7,368 nt of DNA from an uncultured Eubacteriales bacterium (GTDB lineage Bacteria; Bacillota; Clostridia; Oscillospirales; Acutalibacteraceae), in contig ONUD01000229.1 of NCBI GenBank assembly GCA_900320925.1, positions 1 to 7,368 of the forward strand, read 5' to 3'. Position 1 is the stretch's first letter. Every line of letters starts with the position of its first letter. The position numbers and the translations under genes were made by a program. Shown here in pieces: positions 6,358 through 7,368 of this stretch. The notes beneath the pieces were generated by a model. It made no database searches, was not told the origin of the DNA, and was given only the letters and a program-made list of their open reading frames with translations.

Positions 6358-6902
6358 ATCGCATACCCCCTTTCGTGCAATTGTGCTTTCAAGGTCTTTC
6401 GTGCTTTGAAGAGCCTTGTTTTCACCGTTTCGGGGTTCATTCCCATCCTTTCGGCAATGACCGCAATTTTTTGGTAGTAGAAATAGTACCGCATGACAAT
6501 TTCTCTGTCGGTTTCGTTCATTCCTCCAATCAGCTCCATCAGCTTTTCCCGCAGGTCATGATGTTCTGCTGTTTCGGAAATGCAGGTATCATCCTCCGGA
6601 TCCGCTTCTTCAATATCAATGATAACAGCTTTTTTTAGGGTATCCAGTTTGTCGTATGCCTTGCTTTTGGCAATGGTGCATATGTAGGCTTTCAGCTTGT
6701 CTTCTTGTATCTTCTCTGCATTTTTCCATAGCGTGATAAATACGTCCGCTACAGTTTCCTCCATGTCCTCTGTTGTCAGGCGCCCCTTGGCAATGTTAAA
6801 GATGATAGCCGAAACCAGTGGTGTGAACCGCTGCATGATAGCTTGCAGTGCCGTTTCATCATGCTTTTTCATCTTATTTAGAAGATGTATCATTTCTGCC
6901 AT
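6354..6902 (-). CDS. ECF-like sigma-70 family sigma factor (second module)
   Basis: This 182-residue protein is clearly paralogous to the sigma factor at 2941-3480. Shared segments include PLVSAIIFNIAKGRLTTEDMEE (~28-49; TALVSAIIYNVSKGRLTSSDMEE in the paralogue), DVFITLWKNAEK, KAYICTIAKSKAYDKL (region 2.3-2.4, ~71-86) and a region 4 with TDREIVMRYYFYYQKIAVIAERMGMNPETVKTRLFKARKTLKAQL (~131-175). It would steer RNA polymerase to its own promoter class. The start at 6902 is preceded by AAAGGTG with 9-base spacing; an ATG at 6965 would add 21 residues that run back across the candidate promoter, and an ATG at 6893 has no ribosome binding site. The stop codon overlaps the next gene by ATGA. The linker between regions 2 and 4 is the most divergent part, with more Glu/Asp/His than its paralogue. 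The regulon and stimulus cannot be read from this window. Confidence 0.9.
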   Translation of the reverse strand: MAEMIHLLNKMKKHDETALQAIMQRFTPLVSAIIFNIAKGRLTTEDMEETVADVFITLWKNAEKIQEDKLKAYICTIAKSKAYDKLDTLKKAVIIDIEEADPEDDTCISETAEHHDLREKLMELIGGMNETDREIVMRYYFYYQKIAVIAERMGMNPETVKTRLFKARKTLKAQLHERGYAI

Positions 6903-6942
6903 ACCAATCCACACCTTTCTGTTATTCGGATTGTTTCTATCT

Positions 6943-6971
6943 ATAATAACGGTTTTTGGCACCAAATGGTT
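6943..6971 (-). promoter_or_regulatory. Candidate ECF-type promoter of the second sigma operon
   Basis: On the minus strand AACC (complement of 6968-6971), 16 bp, then CGTTATTAT (complement of 6943-6951) matches the arrangement upstream of the paralogous sigma gene. The CGTT lies about 45 bases before the start codon. No vegetative -35/-10 pair with 16-18 bp spacing was found here. The spacer also contains TTTGG-CA-CCAAA (6955-6966). Confidence 0.5.
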
Positions 6972-6982
6972 TTAGAATTTTC

Positions 6983-7033
6983 AAAATATTTATATACAAA
7001 TAGTATTTTATACAATTTGTATATAAATATTTT
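6983..7033. repeat. AT-rich 51-bp palindrome between the second sigma operon and the tRNA operon
   Basis: The arms 6983-7001 and 7015-7033 are perfectly complementary over 19 bp. Inside, after one A/A mismatch (7002/7014), GTAT (7003-7006) and ATAC (7010-7013) continue the same symmetry around TTT, all centred at 7008. It can also be read as two tandem 13-bp palindromes, ATACAAATAGTAT (6994-7006) and ATACAATTTGTAT (7010-7022). It is related to the element at 2794-2839. Exactly 11 bp separate it from the AACC of the sigma promoter on one side and from the TTGACA of the tRNA promoter on the other. It lies outside both inferred transcripts. Confidence 0.85.
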
Positions 7034-7044
7034 TCTATAAAGTC

Positions 7045-7073
7045 TTGACAATTGCTTTTGGGTATTATATAAT
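7045..7073 (+). promoter_or_regulatory. Consensus vegetative promoter of the tRNA operon
   Basis: TTGACA (7045-7050) and TATAAT (7068-7073) match the housekeeping sigma consensus at all 12 positions with a 17-bp spacer. The first tRNA begins 35 bases after the -10. This fits a strong stable-RNA promoter. Confidence 0.92.
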
Positions 7074-7108
7074 ATGAAAGCTGACTGTTACGTGCAGTTG
7101 TTACAGAT

Positions 7109-7182
7109 GGCGGTATAGCTCAGCTGGCTAGAGCATTCGGTTCATACCCGAAGTGTCGTAGGTTCAAGTCCCACTACCGCTA
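7109..7182 (+). tRNA. tRNA-Met (anticodon CAT), elongator type
   Basis: The 74-nt gene folds as a cloverleaf. The acceptor GGCGGTA pairs with TACCGCT (G1 opposite U72 as a wobble), with discriminator A at 7182. The D-arm contains TAGCTCAGCTGGCTAGAGC. The anticodon stem TTCGG/CCGAA encloses TTCATAC, giving anticodon CAT. The T-arm is GTAGG-TTCAAGT-CCCAC, with one A/C mismatch in the third pair. The initiator-type GGG/CCC anticodon stem is absent, so elongator Met is favoured; a lysidine-modified Ile tRNA cannot be wholly excluded. The CCA end is not encoded (CTT follows). Confidence 0.93.
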
Positions 7183-7192
7183 CTTAATATAT

Positions 7193-7264
7193 GGCCCGGT
7201 GGTCAAGCGGTTAAGACACCGCCCTTTCACGGCGGTAACACGGGTTCGATTCCCGTCCGGGTCA
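7193..7264 (+). tRNA. tRNA-Glu (anticodon TTC)
   Basis: The 72-nt cloverleaf has acceptor GGCCCGG pairing with CCGGGTC (one G-U pair), anticodon stem CCGCC/GGCGG with loop CTTTCAC (anticodon TTC), T-arm ACGGG-TTCGATT-CCCGT and discriminator A. CCA is not encoded. It lies 10 bases after tRNA-Met and is co-transcribed with it. Confidence 0.96.
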
Positions 7265-7272
7265 CTCTCTGC

Positions 7273-7309
7273 AAGGCAAGGAACATACGTTCTTTGCCTT
7301 ATTGTTTTT
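7273..7309 (+). terminator. Intrinsic terminator of the tRNA operon
   Basis: A 12-bp stem (AAGGCAAGGAAC 7273-7284 with GTTCTTTGCCTT 7289-7300, one G-U pair) encloses an ATAC loop and is followed by ATTGTTTTT. It begins 9 bases after tRNA-Glu. The remaining bases to 7368 show no supported feature. Confidence 0.9.
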
Positions 7310-7368
7310 GTAGCACGGAAATCAATTTTGAAATTATCAATGAGCAAATTTTCAGATGTGTTGTGAAA

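Noticed and set aside
7109..7264. tRNA genes as an integration site for a mobile element
   Set aside because: No integrase gene, duplicated tRNA end or att-like direct repeat is visible in the window.

Overview
The window looks like chromosomal DNA of a low-to-mid-GC Gram-positive anaerobe, most plausibly a Ruminococcus-like clostridium (Oscillospiraceae). This is inferred from strong AGGAG-type ribosome binding sites, AT-rich intergenic DNA with consensus TTGACA/TATAAT promoters, tRNA genes without an encoded CCA end, and protein sequences of clostridial type. No phage, transposon or CRISPR sequence is visible, so genus-level placement is a judgement from sequence flavour only.

Layout: (1) 1-190 has no supported gene. 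(2) 191-1994, minus strand: a complete glycogen branching enzyme (glgB) with its own intrinsic terminator. (3) 2130-2663, plus strand: a TetR/AcrR-type regulator divergent from glgB, sharing a 135-bp intergenic region that holds promoter-like sites and an inverted repeat. (4) 2941-4727, plus strand: a two-gene operon coding for an ECF-like sigma factor and a single-pass membrane protein that is very probably its anti-sigma factor. (5) 4765-6902, minus strand: a second, paralogous sigma/anti-sigma operon, convergent with the first and sharing a bidirectional terminator at 4734-4757. (6) 7045-7309, plus strand: a tRNA-Met(CAT)/tRNA-Glu(TTC) operon with a perfect consensus promoter and a terminator.

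The main point of interest is the inverted duplication of sigma/membrane-protein modules. Both sigma factors share the same architecture and many identical stretches. Both partner proteins share a cytoplasmic N-terminal motif (IFD-x-L ... IYE-x-TG ... NV ... VM), one membrane helix, and a large extracytoplasmic domain that ends in a conserved VVID/KIV-x-NG segment. No zinc-binding HxxxCxxC motif is visible. Each sigma gene is preceded by an ECF-like promoter (AACC-N16/17-CGTT) and, just upstream of it, by a related 46-51 bp AT-rich palindrome. Each palindrome can be read as two tandem 13-bp palindromic half-elements of the form ATACAA-N-TTGTAT. These palindromes sit outside the inferred transcripts, which points to DNA-level regulation or a dispersed repeat rather than termination.

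How the genes may work together (inference): each membrane protein holds its sigma factor at the membrane until an envelope or extracellular signal acts on the outer domain. The released sigma factor then transcribes its own operon and a regulon elsewhere. No functional link between these modules and glgB or the tRNA genes can be shown from the sequence.
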